DNA of 64,000 nucleotides from Paraspadella gotoi (Eukaryota; Chaetognatha): NCBI GenBank assembly GCA_051294375.1, contig CM119266.1, positions 11,341,212 to 11,405,211 of the forward strand, read 5' to 3'. Shown piece by piece: positions 1 to 13,120 of this stretch (position 1 is its first letter; each line of letters starts with the position of its first letter). The notes under the pieces were generated by a model. It saw only the letters and a program-made list of their open reading frames with translations, ran no database searches and was not told where the DNA came from. The position numbers and the translations under genes were made by a program.

Positions 1-495
1 CAATAAACTCGTTTCCCTCAAAGATTTTCAATTACTCCAGCTTCCTTCCGCTTATCCTCCTAGCCACGCCCACCCCCTTTCCCCCACTCCAGCCCCATCA
101 CCGACTGAGACAGAGAGGCTTTGTGAAGCGAAGTTAATTTTTAGGATTTTTAGTTCGTCGACATCAGATGGCGAAGCCGATTTCTTGTTTCTGCCTCGCC
201 GAATTTTTTGCCGCGTGGTATATTTGTTTTTGTTTTTTTGTTTTTGTTTTTGTTTTTTATTTTCAAATGCCTATAATGTTAAGCAGGAACAAAAAATATT
301 GGTATGAGAAAGAGAAATTAAAGAGAAAGAAAGGTGAGAAAGAAAATAAATAAAGGAAAAAAATGTTATCTCTGTCGTCGTTTTCTGTCGTAATCTTTCC
401 CTCTTTCGTCGTAATCGCCGTCGTCAGCGTCGTCGTCGTCGTCGTCCCTTGTCAAGGGTCGTAATAACGATCATCCCTGTCGCGTTCGTCATTAT

Positions 496-557
<62 letters not shown>

Positions 558-558
558 T
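496..558. repeat. (TCG)n microsatellite
   Basis: About 20 nearly uninterrupted TCG units, preceded at 427-450 by a shorter run of the same motif. It creates a poly-Thr open frame on the minus strand that is not a gene. Confidence 0.95.
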
Positions 559-829
559 CCCGCTGCTTTTCCGATAAAAAATCGAAATCCGATTTTTTTC
601 CTTTTTTTATATTTTCTTCATTTTTATTTACAAAATCAACGACGACGATCTCGGTGACGCCTGTCACGACGTAGCGCCCGAACCCCCGCCCAATGACGTC
701 GACCGTCACGCGCGACGCGAATCTTTCCAACTAGTCGCGTTTGTCACTACTTGACTGTCACGGGTGTGTCACTCTCGATTCCGCCGTGAGCCTTTTTTTT
801 TCACGATCCACGTATAATAGAATTTAATC

Positions 830-925
830 GAATAATATAATGTAATATAATATAAAATAATATAATATAATATAATATAATATAATATAATATAATATAA
901 TATAATATAATATAATATGATATAA
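830..925. repeat. (TATAA)n pentanucleotide repeat
   Basis: Roughly 18 units of TATAA/TAATA with few interruptions, entirely A and T apart from single substitutions near the ends. Confidence 0.95.
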
Positions 926-1278
926 TAGAATTTCCAATACTCGATCTTCGTCGATAAATTCTCATCAACGTCACGAGGCCGAGGGTTGCCATGGTGTTGT
1001 ATAGGTCGAGATAACTCCGCCAGAATATCTAAAATATGAATGATTTACTTTTTATCCCACGATCAGGCTTAAAACGAATTTATAAGACTTGAAATGATTA
1101 AATGAATACAGTAATACAAAGGAATGTAATGTTAATATTGTTAATGTGAGGTTACTATCAACGCCGTACTGGCCAAGGCGCTCATAGCATTCAGAAATTC
1201 AATTCGTATTCCTAAAAATATATATAGGGCCCGTCACATGTCACCAATAAAAGAAAAGAACCGATAATATGGTAAAAA

Positions 1279-1282
<4 letters not shown>

Positions 1283-1327
<45 letters not shown>
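1283..1327. repeat. (GA)n microsatellite
   Basis: Perfect GA dinucleotide run of about 22 units. Confidence 0.95.
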
Positions 1328-1331
<4 letters not shown>

Positions 1332-1654
1332 CCCAGTTACCTATAACCCCGTTTGTCCGTTAGAGTCACATCCTTTGGCTTCCCTTTTTCGCATCCAATG
1401 ACTTTCAGAAAATATTTTTTCCTCCTCTTCAAACTCAAGTGACTTAACACCACCGTGAATCAAGACCGACTGACCGCTCAGTGCTGTTTATTCCGGTTTT
1501 CTTCCCCTATACTTCTGACACCCCCGTCGATCTTACAACTTTCAGCACTCCCTTCACCCCCAAGCCAACTATCTCTCCCTCGCCAATCGACAGAAGGACC
1601 ATTTTTATTTCTTGGCAGAAACCAAAGCTTCTTTTCCTCGTCGCGACCTTTGAC

Positions 1655-1815
1655 CTCGATCGTTCTCCTTTTGACCCCCTCCCTTCTCATTTTGACTCTC
1701 TCCGTTTTCCTTTTGCCTACGACTGTTCTCCTCTTGCCCACGCCCGTTCTCCTCTTGACCTCGGCCGTTCTCCTCTTTACCTTTACCGTTCTCATTTTGT
1801 CCTTTGCCCTTATTT
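1655..1815. repeat. 21-bp minisatellite
   Basis: About seven tandem units of 21 bp with core CCGTTCTCCTCTTGAC; units differ by substitutions but keep the length. Because 21 is a multiple of three, frames on both strands stay open, giving basic heptad-like repeats (KRRTxVx) on the minus strand and Leu-rich repeats on the plus strand. I see no splice or start context that would make one of these frames a real gene. Confidence 0.8.
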
Positions 1816-3107
1816 CTTTTTTTCGTCCGAATGCCCTACCAATTTTCGCGGTGGGTGGGCGAGACGTTAGTAGGTTATGACCTCCCACATTATTTGATAA
1901 TTCAACCCCTCATCCCTTTTTCGGACGGGCTTATTGGCTACTTTAAGGTGACTCATCCTTGATCCACTGCAGATTCTTTCCCAGACAAAATTTGCCTTTA
2001 CTTCATTTCATATCTTCTCCCTTTTAACATTTTCACAGTTTGCTATATTTTCAACCGTTACTATCTTGAGTGCTCTTCCCAATTTATCCATCACTCCATC
2101 GATACTCCACAGGAGTAATCGTATTAATCGATGGAGCGTCTCTTCTTCTCTTTGCTGGAGCAAGATAAAACGGGGCGCCCCCCTCACATTCTGTTCACGT
2201 TTCCAAATCCAACTGTTTTTTTTTTCTATTTTCTTTTGAGATCCTCTTCCTATCTTTCCTATTTTTTACTCTTTTAATTTCCTTTTCATCTTTTTTTTTC
2301 ATTTATTTCGATTCTTTACCTTTGGGTTTTTGGTCTTGTTCGTCCCTCTCCCTTAATGAGTGAAGAGGTTTGTAAATTGAAAGCCTACATGCTTATAGTT
2401 AACACTTTAATTTGTCCATTACGCAATGTTTGTATTTTGAACCAAAAACTATTTTTTAAAATAAATTGTTTAAGTCTACATTGACAGCGTTCTTCATGGA
2501 ATAATTACAGACGCTAATGCGGCCTCGCTAATCGTTTTTACTATGGAGACCCGATATTCTGTGAAAAAAAAGGGGAAAAACTTTTTAATGGAGTTGAGTT
2601 CAAAAAGGCGAAATCATAGGAGAAACAAATGAATCTTTGTTCTTTTGTCTCTGAGAAAAAAAAACTGCAAGAAGAAAGAAACGGTCGTGGGCGCGAGAAG
2701 TGAAACAGTAAACAAACTTTCTCAAGCTCCAAATTGCTATTTCAACGGCCTATGGTTTATCCGCCCGCGAAACGTTTTCCATTAAGTAAAAGATAAGTGA
2801 GTTTTAACGATAAAGAAAGCGAACTACAAAGTAAGTAATGGCAATAAAGCCGAGGGCAAAGGAAGCAAAGACAAAGTGAGAAAAGAAAAAGACGACAACG
2901 AATCAAGCAAAGACAAAGTGAGAAAACAAAACGAAAGGAAAAGACGACAAAGCAAGCGAAGACAAAGTGAATAACGACAAAGTAAGTGTTGGAGTCGCGC
3001 CATCCGCAAATGTAAGACCCTCTCGAGAGCCACTTTCAATAATAGCGCCGCCGACGGAAAACTCCCTTTAGCCGGAAATGTAGGAATCGTTAAGTGGTTT
3101 TTTCCCA

Positions 3108-3186
3108 ATCTCTCTCTCTTCTCTCTCTTTCTCTCTCTCTTCTCCTCTCTCATGCTCTCTCTTCTCTCTCCTCTCTCTCTCTCTCT
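3108..3186. repeat. Interrupted (CT)n tract
   Basis: CT dinucleotides broken by TTCT/CCT interruptions; one of many polypyrimidine tracts in the window. Confidence 0.9.
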
Positions 3187-4200
3187 CCGCTATTTCCCTT
3201 TCTGTCTCTCTCGTTTCACTTTTGAGAAGTTGAGTTGAGAAGTTTCCCCAAGGATTTTAAACCTTTTTAATTGGTGGACGCTTCCGCCCCTGCTCCACTT
3301 TCGATAGTTTTTTTTTATTTTCTTTCCTCCGCCTACCGGGACTTTGTTGCTAGGAGACGCGTCAAAAATGTTTTACAATACTGTTCGTTTTATTGAATTG
3401 TTTGTTTCCTAAAAAAGGAAAGCCCCATGCTATTGTTAAGTTACAGATTATTTTTAAATTTCTTTCTTCATTCGCTTTTGATTCGTCATTTTTCCCGTAG
3501 ATTTTAAATCACGCTTCTGTTCACGACTCTTTCCTCGCGTGAGGCTGCGAAGGAGAAGAAACAATCACCGCGCGAAAGTCGCCTCGCCCCCGGACTGAGT
3601 AAACGACTGTGAAGAGGAGAACTGTGAAAGGCCGACTGCTTCGTCAGCTTCATTATCCACACGGGGCGGAGCGACCTTAACCGTCGGAAGGACTTCTTTT
3701 CCAGTTGTAACAAATGAGAAGAAGAGATCGCGTTACTGCTTGGGGATGAAAAGAGGAATAAAACAATTAGAACTTAACCGTTTTAAATATGTATAATAAT
3801 TATAAGAAAAAAATAAAAGAAATGTCGAAAGAAGGAAGTGAAAAAAAAGTACGTAAAGAAAACATTTTTGCGGCCCTTTTAACTTTGATTTTACACATAA
3901 AATCGATTGACTTTGATAGAAGAAAAACTATTTTCCCAAATTCTCATCTCCTCTCTCTCTCTAATATCGTTCGTCTCTCGCTACTCTCTCTCCTCTTCTT
4001 CCATACTCTTCCGTCTCCTCGCTCTCTCGTCGTCTCTCGTCTCTGTCTACTCTCCTCTCTCGTGTCTCTCTCTGCCTCTCTTCATTTTTCCTCTTCTTTT
4101 CGCGTCTCGTCATTTCTCTTTCTTTAATGGAAACCCGCGATTCTTGTCTCAGAATAACCAGATATTGCATTTTGCACACAGAAATCGGATGAGTCATTAC

Positions 4201-4211
4201 AGAGAGAGAAG

Positions 4212-4261
<50 letters not shown>

Positions 4262-4262
4262 G
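4201..4262. repeat. Interrupted (GA)n tract
   Basis: GA run with AAGA interruptions, directly after a CT-rich stretch at 3945-4120. The two tracts are complementary in type and could pair in single strands. Confidence 0.9.
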
Positions 4263-4800
4263 CTCTCTCCTCTCAAGAGTCTCCGAGAAAAAAATGGTCC
4301 TCACTTTTTTTTCGGGGGGATGGAAAGGATCGTTAACGTAAAGAAAAAAGGTCCCCCATTTGATGGGCTTGACTTTCGGAGAGGCTGGAGAGTGAAGGGT
4401 GCGGGACAGACGAAAGAAAGGTCACTTTGGGTTGCGCTAAAAAGTAGGTCACCTTTCTTCAATTTATTTTTCTCCAGGCTGATACACTCGCCAAGATTCT
4501 TCGACCCAGGAGATCAACCCAGTAAAAATGATTATGGTTTAAATTCGAAAACTCGTCAGTCATTAATTTAAGTAAGGCGACTCAGTAATAGGCCAACACC
4601 AGCTTATTCTAATTCTGGACCGCTTAGCATTGACTGCTCACGACTTGAATTTACAATATAAACAAACACGAGTAATTTTCCTTCGTATAATCATCGCTTA
4701 GTCTCTTAGCGGGACTTTAGCGCTGCACCGGGACAATTTTTTTCCTTCTTTTCCTTTTTTCTTATTTTTATCTTTTTTTTTTTTTTTGGCGCGACGAAAA

Positions 4801-5398
4801 ATGAAGATTCTCTTGCTGGTTATGTCGGCCATCGTCTTGGCGGATGCGAAATGGTCGATGCCACACCATGTTAGTTCGACTGGACAAGTAAAATTTAATT
4901 TAAATCCGGCTCACCGACTTTTGTTTGATTTTTGTCTCGAATCAGGTCGATCATAAGGTCTTCCGAAACAGATATCCCCCCGCGGAAGCCTTATTTGCCG
5001 ACTATATGGACAGAGCTGCCGACGAAGCCAGAGCAGCTGACGACTTTGCCGACGAAGCCAGAGCAGCTGCCGACATCGCTGTCAAAGCCAGAGGTGCCGG
5101 TTGGACCCGGTTTTGCTATTTCAGAGGACAACTTTGTGGCCATACCACTACACCCTGTTGCGCGGGATCCAAATGCGTCAGACCCTTGGGAGGTCGTTGG
5201 GCTGAATGTGTACCGATGAGCGACACCTGTCCATTGAAACAACAAGCCGAAGGATTAGTCAAAGGGGAAAACGTAGCCAGAGTAGTTCACGATTTTGACA
5301 AGGGAGCCAGAGCAGCTGCCAACACCGCTTTGAACCGGCGTTGCTGGTTGAAAGGACAAGTTTGTGCCTTTTCCCCTAAACCCTGTTGCTCGGGATAA
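4801..5398 (+). CDS. Secreted tandem cystine-knot (ICK-type) cysteine-rich protein; second domain frameshifted
   Basis: Two exons are visible. Exon 1 (4801-4887) encodes a signal peptide: Met-Lys, a hydrophobic core of about 13 residues, and a likely cleavage after ADA. The intron is 4888-4945 (58 bp, GT...AG, phase 0). Exon 2 starts at 4946 with an Ala/Asp/Arg-rich linker (repeated ADEARAA), then a domain from 5114 with spacing C-x6-C-x6-CC-x4-C-x10-C, the inhibitor-cystine-knot pattern, plus one extra Cys. A second linker of the same style leads to a second domain starting at 5341 with C-x6-C-x6-CC. This one then meets a stop at 5396-5398, and its expected remaining cysteine region follows in another frame. 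That suggests one or two single-base indels, either sequencing error or a real truncation. ICK folds occur in venom toxins, antimicrobial peptides and other secreted peptides. The sequence does not say which this is, so function is unassigned. Confidence 0.65.
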
Positions 5399-6063
5399 CA
5401 AATGCGTCAAACATCCCTTTTATCGTTGGCCGAATGTTGTATTCGATGTTCAATTGTCGAAAAAAGAAATGGGAAATAAGAAATGGGAACACAGATGCTG
5501 ATGGGGGAAAAATGGGATAAAATATTTTCGAATCCTATTTTTATTTCGCAATATTTTAGCAGTAGATCTGTCGTACAGACATTTACTAATTTAGGCATTT
5601 AGGAATTAAAAAAAAAAATACATGCATTTTATACGAAAAAAAAAGCCCTAAAATCTTCATCTAAAATTGCCCTAATCTTCCACAGCTAAATTAATTTCAA
5701 AAAATATGAGAAAAACTAAATAAAAAATGACAGATTTTTTTGATTGGCGGATTTCAAATTTGTCATCTGTCTTACCTTGTACCGTAATGATTGAACCATT
5801 GGAATTGCAAACTCTATTGATATATGATCATTTTTTCAAAGAATACAATATTTTAATCCAACCGCTACTCTTACTTGAATTTTTTTTTTCATAAATTTAT
5901 TTTTACAGTATTTTTAGGGTATTAATTTATTATTTTTCCTCATCCTTTACCAAAGCATTAAATTTAAAAAAAAAAAACCAAAATATTCAGTGTTCAACAG
6001 TTTAAACTATTTAATTAAATCAAATTAAATATTTAATTAAACTAATGAAGAGAACCGTATTAT
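5399..6063. other. AT-rich intergenic stretch
   Basis: The first ~60 bases continue the broken second cystine-knot domain out of frame. The rest is AT-rich without recognisable genes. TTTATT at 5896 and 5927 reads as AATAAA on the minus strand and could serve the minus-strand exon that ends near 6064. Confidence 0.5.
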
Positions 6064-6316
6064 TGTTTATGTGTTAGTGACAGAACCGTTTAATATAAGC
6101 AGATCACTGGACAAATACAGGCTGTAAACACCAAATGTTACAGTCTGGGTTAAGCGCCCGGTCCCTCTTAACTCCAGAACTACCGGGCTGGAACCGTACT
6201 GGACCTTTTGAGGTTGGGAGGCGAATGACTTGCCTCCGGCACCAATGGTCCGCTGATGAACGGTTTGTGGATTTAGTCCACCATACCACAAATTAAAGGT
6301 TACATTTTTCTGGTCC
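6064..6316 (-). CDS. Probable terminal exon of an unknown minus-strand gene
   Basis: An open frame of about 83 residues is preceded on the minus strand by a pyrimidine-rich tract and the acceptor ...ACTGGCAG (exon begins about 6316). It ends with a stop near 6067, and two minus-strand AATAAA signals lie 130-170 bp downstream. The composition (many Val, Thr, Tyr, Gly; motif NLWYGGLNPQ; no low complexity) is unlike the repeat-derived frames around it and looks like a beta-rich protein segment. I do not recognise the family. Upstream exons were not found: the DNA on that side is dominated by CT repeats. It could also be a chance frame. Confidence 0.35.
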
Positions 6317-6660
6317 ACTGCCAGTTGGCCAAATATGCCGATTTAGGGAGGAACGAAAAGAATAAAAATTACGAAGTGTGTGAAAATCTGTGGGGGTTGC
6401 GTGTGTTGGTGATGGCGAGTGTTGACGCATGAATAACTACCCTCTCGGAAATTAGCTGAATTGAGATTGAAGGTCAATTCGCAATGAATTGAGTTGAATA
6501 TGGCGCCATTTTTAAAATGGGATCATTTTTTCTTGTCATTATTTTCTCTGGGTGAAAAAAGAAAACTGAGTTTTCGATTCGTCGAACCATTTCCTGCTCC
6601 TTCCCTCGAAAGCAATCCCAATCTTGGAAAAAAAGTCTTTCGGCAAATAATGCCTAGATC

Positions 6661-6668
6661 TTCTCTCT

Positions 6669-6733
<65 letters not shown>

Positions 6734-6767
6734 CTTCTCTCTTCGTCTTCCTCTCCTCTCTCTCTCC
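6661..6767. repeat. Interrupted (CT)n tract
   Basis: Several CT runs separated by TTCT; translates as Ser-Leu repeats. Confidence 0.9.
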
Positions 6768-9300
6768 TAACCGACCTTAATGTTCCTCACGCGCCGAGAA
6801 TTTCACGTGAAGGCGAAGGGCGAAAATAAACGGGAGTTTAAGTCGGTGAGATGAAGTGAAGGTCGGATCGAAAGTTGTGAACGTGATCGTCGGTGCGAGA
6901 GCAAGGACGTGAATGTAGATGTTAATGCAATCATTGCTAGCTTTAAAAAGGAATGCAAGTGAAAACTTAATACAACGTACAATAAATGCAAAAAAATTAA
7001 AAAATCAAATACTATTCCTTATTCTCACCTTTAAATACATCTAAATATTAACAAGAAAGTTATTTGTCAAATATTATTACATATTAAAAAGGTTAAATTA
7101 AATTTAAACGTGAAATTATCTGAGTGTTTTCGTACGAACGATGCAGAATCGCGGATGCGATGAAATCGTGAATTCCAAAAGTGATCCAAACTCACGAAGC
7201 AATCAAACGTTGAACGTGAATGCGATCAACGACGCGAGCGCCAATGCGATCACGTTCTGGCGCCAACGTTGAACTCCCGTCAAGGGAATGACGCGGAAAA
7301 AGGAGCCGAATCGTTTTCGTGAGGCCGAGGCATTGGATGCTGACGATGATGACGATGATGACGATGATGAAGACGACGATGACTGTTTTACATTACTTTT
7401 ATGATGACATAGCTTAATAATTGTTAATACCATTAAGAACTGCTTCGATAATGTTGCAACAAAAATTAAAACGATGAAGTCAAAGCAACCTCGGTAGGAA
7501 TATTTTTTAAATTCTATTTTATTTATTTCATCGAATCGGAATACAAACGGCCTGATGCCGCATGAGTCGGCGCTGATACAGAAGAAGAAGACGACGACGA
7601 TGATAATCTAAAGGTGATAAGGAAGACGACTCCTACGTATGCTTAAATGCATAATACTTATGCGGAATAATAAAGAATTATCTATTATCTTATATTTTCG
7701 ATACGGGTTCGTAAGAAACGCAGCGGCTGCCATCACCTTATCAAAAAGCGTTTCTTAAAAAAAGCGCCACCTGGCGTAACCATATAAAATTGAAAGTCAC
7801 CATCTCAATTTAATCCTCGTCGTACCGGAAGTGGCGTCGTTTGTATCGCGACGTGACGCGTGTTCCGACGTCTTTGGCAGATCGAACAGGCGACATTGAC
7901 GCCGACCGCGTGACGTCAACTCGTCAACTCGCGGCGAGCCTGACACTGAGAGGCGTCAGTTTTTGTGGAAAGAAAACGATCAGGCGCAACGCCGTGAGAC
8001 CAGCCTTGCGAACCGTCCAGGGATCGAGAGAGCGGTTGTATTAAGTGACACCGCTTAAAGAATGGAAACGAAAACAATTTTTATTATGATCAAGTATCAT
8101 CGAAGAGGATTACAAAAGTCTAAACTCAAAAAATTCCGCTAAGGCTTAAAAAAAAAAAAAGAACTTTGAGCGAAAAAAAAGAGCATCGGGGAAAAGATAA
8201 GAGAGGAAAGATTAATGAAAGTCTCGTCATTGCGCTTTCCCCATTATCAGTCTGGGTTGTCAGCGGAGGCGTCGCCTCATCACCCAGAGTTGCCAATAAC
8301 CGACCATCTGCTCCTTCAGGAAAAAGACTAGGAATAATACGATGTGGCGGAGGGTATGTATGTATGTTATGTATAATTATATCGTAGGTAAATATTAAAA
8401 AAAGAATGAAAAATATAATCATGATTTTTAAAATTTAAAAATAAATATGGAAACTGTAGAAAAAAAAGAAAAAAATAAAGCTGAGCTGCATTACCAGCCT
8501 AAATTTAATAAAATAATGAACCTCTAAAATAAAATAGACAAACATTCATCAAGTCAAGAGATTGGAACCAAACAATCGATCGATTTATTGATACACACGA
8601 GATTGTAGGGTCAGAAAAGCTGTTTATAATTATCTTGCCCCGAGTCTTAATTTTTTCCTTTTGTTCTCCTCTCTATTTTCGTTTCAGAAGGTTCGTTTTT
8701 TCCTTCCATTACTTTGTTTTTTTTAACTTTCGCGCTCCCTAATTCACATTCCTTTTTTTGCCAGGTTTGCCTTCTTTCCAAGAAAAACCCATTTATTGCT
8801 CTTTAAATTAACTCCCGGTTAAAGAGACGAGGAAAAAAGATAGTAAATCTTTCGGCGAAATTGCTCCATCTACTTATACGCTGTACAAGTGTACATACCT
8901 AAGGTAGCAGCCTTCTGCTGCAGCTACATTAAACTAAACAGCATTGGAATTTTGTTTTTCAGAATTAATTTGCTAACTCCAACCACCCGTCTCCGATTCA
9001 ACTCTCTTTTCCTCTCTTAATAAATTCTGCGACTATGCAACTATGTCAAAACTTTCCTCGCTGATGTGGAAATTTCAAACCAGCGAAAGAAAAAAACGGG
9101 GGAAACCAAAAAAAAAAAAAAAAGAACTGAGATAGGACCGCAGAACAAACACTATTTTAAACAAGGGGGAAAAAATTAGTCCTCTTTTATTTCTTCCCTT
9201 CGGGCGCTCTCAGCTGCTGAAATTCTTTCTCCCTCCCATTTTGATTACTTTCCCCTGAAAGCAAACTCTGTGTTCAAATTAAGGTTTAATTCGTTTAATT

Positions 9301-9317
9301 CGAGAGAGAAGATAAGA

Positions 9318-9375
<58 letters not shown>
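9301..9375. repeat. (GA)n microsatellite
   Basis: Pure GA from about 9324 to 9374 with a degenerate lead-in. Confidence 0.95.
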
Positions 9376-9379
<4 letters not shown>

Positions 9380-9726
9380 AAAATAATTTTCTGCCTTACT
9401 TCTCCCCCGGCGTTGCGCCTCGAAAAAGGGGAAGGAAGAAAAAAAAGGAAGATAAGAACAAAATAATAAACTATTTGTTGGTTTTCGTACATCACCCTTT
9501 TTCATTAACTTTCCAGGACCAATCAAAGTTGAGATATAATACCTCGTTAACGAAAAAAGGTCATTAGCGAAAGTAAGGAAAGAAAATACGACGAAAGGGA
9601 ACATTAAGAGCCGAACGCGAGCGGAGACTTTCTCTTGGGAAAACAGAAAAGAATGTGGAAATTGCCGAGGATGACGGAAAGCGAAATAAAAGGAGATGGA
9701 ATCGCAATAAAGACTAATGGAAAAGC

Positions 9727-9843
<117 letters not shown>

Positions 9844-10322
9844 CAAAGGAGATTCCCTGATAAAACAAAATCTTTTGTCGTACGGTAGATTGGACGGCAA
9901 TTTTTTATCTCCAAACTTTCGATTATCGAAGAAAAACAACTCAGAAAAGACAACAAAAACCAAACAAACAAGATGAAAAATAAGAAACACCGACTGTCAG
10001 AAAATTTAAGTATAAACTAAAATGATCGAAACAAAACTTTCACGACGCCATCTTGGTTTTCGAATTCGAAAACGATAGCCGTAAAAGAGCAGGAAAAATG
10101 TTTTGCAAATGAAAACAGCTCTCTCCCTCTCTCTCTCTCCCGCTCGCACGCTGCGGTTTTTACGTCTCCATGGCAACCCCCTCTTGTCCTTTTATTACCG
10201 CCCTCCCTTTTCCGCCTGCTTTTTGGGGACCCCCATTGTGGTCCTGACTTTTAAAAGTGATTTCATATTTTATTCATGAAAACCTGGCCTTCTCCTGTGC
10301 CGCTGCCGCCGAAAAGAGCGGC

Positions 10323-10325
<3 letters not shown>

Positions 10326-10414
<89 letters not shown>
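10326..10414. repeat. (CT)n microsatellite
   Basis: CT run with two TTCT interruptions following a short GC-rich segment. Confidence 0.95.
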
Positions 10415-10415
<1 letters not shown>

Positions 10416-10916
10416 GGTTCCCTCTCCTTCAGTGTAAACTCGTCTCACTAAACCCCGAATGTGAGGAAACAATGAGACTAAAAACTGCAAGTCAAAGCTC
10501 GTTCTTCTTTTTCTTTTCTTTTCTTCTCGCTTTTATCTTTCTTTTTAATTTTCTCTCCGCGATAACAATTTATTTGAACAGTTTTTTCTGTTAATTATCG
10601 TACTTCTAGCTTCTTCTCTCTTTCTGTTACTATTTGTAATCTTTATAATGCCCTAGTGACTATTATCTACAATTTCGTCAAATCTATGTAAAAATAAAAG
10701 AAATCGTTGTAAATAATAAAAGAAATCATTTGTTTGAATCGAATCTTGTCTCCATGTTTACGGGGAGATCCGACAGATGTCCTTCCTCGGCGCGCGGAAA
10801 TTCAAATGCGATCCCAAGGGCGAAGGAGGACGTCTTTTGTTTTTTCTCCGCCTCTTTTTATCTCCTTCGCCTTCGTAACAACAGCTCCGACATCTTGTAT
10901 GTTCTCGGGACGGTTC

Positions 10917-10937
10917 GAGAGAGAGAAGAGAGAGAGA

Positions 10938-11005
<68 letters not shown>

Positions 11006-11022
11006 GAAAGAGAGAGAGAGAC
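10917..11022. repeat. Interrupted (GA)n tract
   Basis: GA units with regularly spaced AAGA and GGA interruptions. Confidence 0.93.
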
Positions 11023-12455
11023 ATTACAAGCTGCTTGCCGGATCCTGCTTTCCCCGCCCGGAAGACACGACGTAAATTTCACGCGGGCGCAATAAAGAAG
11101 AATGAAAGAGGAGGAGGAGGAAGAGGAAGAGGAGTAGTAGGGTTAGTACACGCCAGTTCTGAAGTAACCTCAGATGCACCAAGAGGTTATTAATGTAAAT
11201 TAATGCCAACATATACGTAAGTATATGTAATTGAGTTAAAACCATCTTTCTTTTTTTAGAATCCGAAAATTACTATATAATGAATTAACGATTACCTAAA
11301 TTTCCTCGTCCAAGTCAGTCCACACCCTATCCCGCCCCGGGCTCTCGCCTTTACTCGGCTCGCCCGACTGGGCACGCCCGACAGCCTTTTTTTTTCGGGG
11401 GACGGGAAAAAAGCTCTGGGGCTCATTTGCAAGTGAAATGCCCGCGGGGGTGGCCGAGGCGGTGGCGGGGGTGTGGAGACGAGCGAAAGAGAGGGGCGGA
11501 GGGACCAGTAAGCCACGAGCATGATGTTTTGTTTTGTTTTGAAGGCTCGCTGGGGGAAAGAAGGAGGGGGAAAGGGTAGGAGAAGCGAGGAGGAGGAGGT
11601 GGGTAAAGAAAAAGGGTAAGGGAGAGTCGGGTAAGGAAGAAAAGGAAAGACGACTTCCGTTTGTTTCGACGAAAAGCGGAAGAAAACCACATTCGTCTCT
11701 TTTCGCCTTTTTAAGAGACCAAACTAGAATTCCTTCAATCACAAGCCTACGCCGTCGCAGCTGATGCCGACGCCGCCGCCGTCGCTCCGACGCCTCCCCC
11801 CCCTACCCGCCGACACTTTAAATCCTCTCCTTACCGCCTTATTCCTTACCTCTTCCAACTTATTTTCTATTCTGTAATCAAATTCCATTCTCCTCTTTTA
11901 CCTCCTCCTTCTTCTCCTTTTCCTTCTCCTTCTCCTCTACTTCCTTTTCCCACCGCAAATTTCCTCTTTTCCTCCCCCCTCTCTCCTCTCTCCTCTCTCC
12001 TCTCTTCCTCCCCCTTCTCTCCTCGCCCCGGAACAGCCGTTCTCACTGTTTTGACTTCGGGAATTTTTTTCCCTTTTCTAAATTCTCTCTCTACCTATTT
12101 ATTTTTTTTTTTTTCAAACGGGTTTTTTTTTTCCTTCACTGCGGGATGAACTTATTTATCTTTCTCTGTCTGCTCGTCTCTGTCTGTCTCTAAGGCTATC
12201 TGTTTGTCCGTCTGTTTTTCTGTCAGACTTATTTTTCCTACTCGGCCAATTAACAAAAAGAAAATTTTTAAAAAATGGGAAAAAAACAGCGCGCGTCAGA
12301 ATTGAAAAGTATTTTTTCTTAGTCTTATAAAAAAAAAACAACAGGAAAACAAAAACCAAAACATAAAAAAAGTTTTCATCAATCGACTCTCAATCCTAAT
12401 TCTTTTCCTCCTCCCACTCCCCCCTCCCTTCCACCGTCTTTATCTCTTTCCTCAG

Positions 12456-12596
12456 ATCTTCCACGCTGATTGCAGCGCCGCCACCATCCGCGCCATCTAC
12501 CAGTTCCTCCTCTTCGACCGACGACGAGACGACATCAGGGGATTTCGGTTTTCCGCGTCGGCGAAGGCGACGAGGCTGCGGAGGCCGCAGCCGCAG
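12456..12596 (+). CDS. Candidate internal exon, unknown gene
   Basis: A GC-rich 141-bp segment has a strong polypyrimidine tract plus CTCAG acceptor on its left and a GTGAGT donor at 12597 on its right. The phase-0 frame is open for exactly 47 codons (begins IFHADCSAATIRAIYQF, ends RRPQPQ); a second frame is also open but is Ser/Pro/Arg-rich. No protein family is recognised and no partner exon was found among the adjacent GA/CT repeats. The splice-site quality is the only real evidence. Confidence 0.3.
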
Positions 12597-13040
12597 GTGA
12601 GTTTAGGTTTGGGGCGGAGAGGTAAGGGTGAGGTTGGTGGGTGGGTGGAAGAGAGGTGGGCAGAGAGAGACAGAGAGGAAGGAAGAAAGAGAGAGAGGAA
12701 GGGAAAAAGAGTAAGAGAGAGAGAGACAGAGAGATAGAAAAAGAAGAAATAGAAAAAAAAAACAAGAGAAAAAAAGGAAAGAAAGAAAATAAAAAAAAAA
12801 AGAGAAGCAGAGAGAAATACCCTAAGATAATCTCGGATAGTTAAACGTCGACACTCTGCCAATCGAAAAATATAAATTATTATCCGGCCACTTGTCCTTA
12901 AATTCCTTATTAGTCATCGTCGTCGGTTGTTTTTTCTTCAAAATTCTCTCTCTCTCTCTCTCTCTCTCTCGGTCTCTCTCTCTCTCTTTTCTCTCTCTCT
13001 TTCTCTAATCTCTTTCTCTCTCTCTCTCTCTTCTTTTCTT

Positions 13041-13079
<39 letters not shown>

Positions 13080-13080
13080 A

Positions 13081-13120
<40 letters not shown>

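Larger units (their letters stand above)
1..4800. other. Gene-poor, simple-repeat-rich stretch
   Basis: I see no convincing gene here. The stretch holds a (TCG)n run, a (TATAA)n run, (GA)n/(CT)n tracts, a 21-bp minisatellite at 1655-1815 and a loose repeat around GCAAAGACAAAGTGA at 2867-2990 (three imperfect copies). Open frames in it are explained by these repeats or are short and without recognisable similarity. Confidence 0.6.

Noticed and set aside
452-730. Minus-strand frame with a poly-Thr run
   Set aside because: Explained by the (TCG)n repeat; the flanking residues show no domain.
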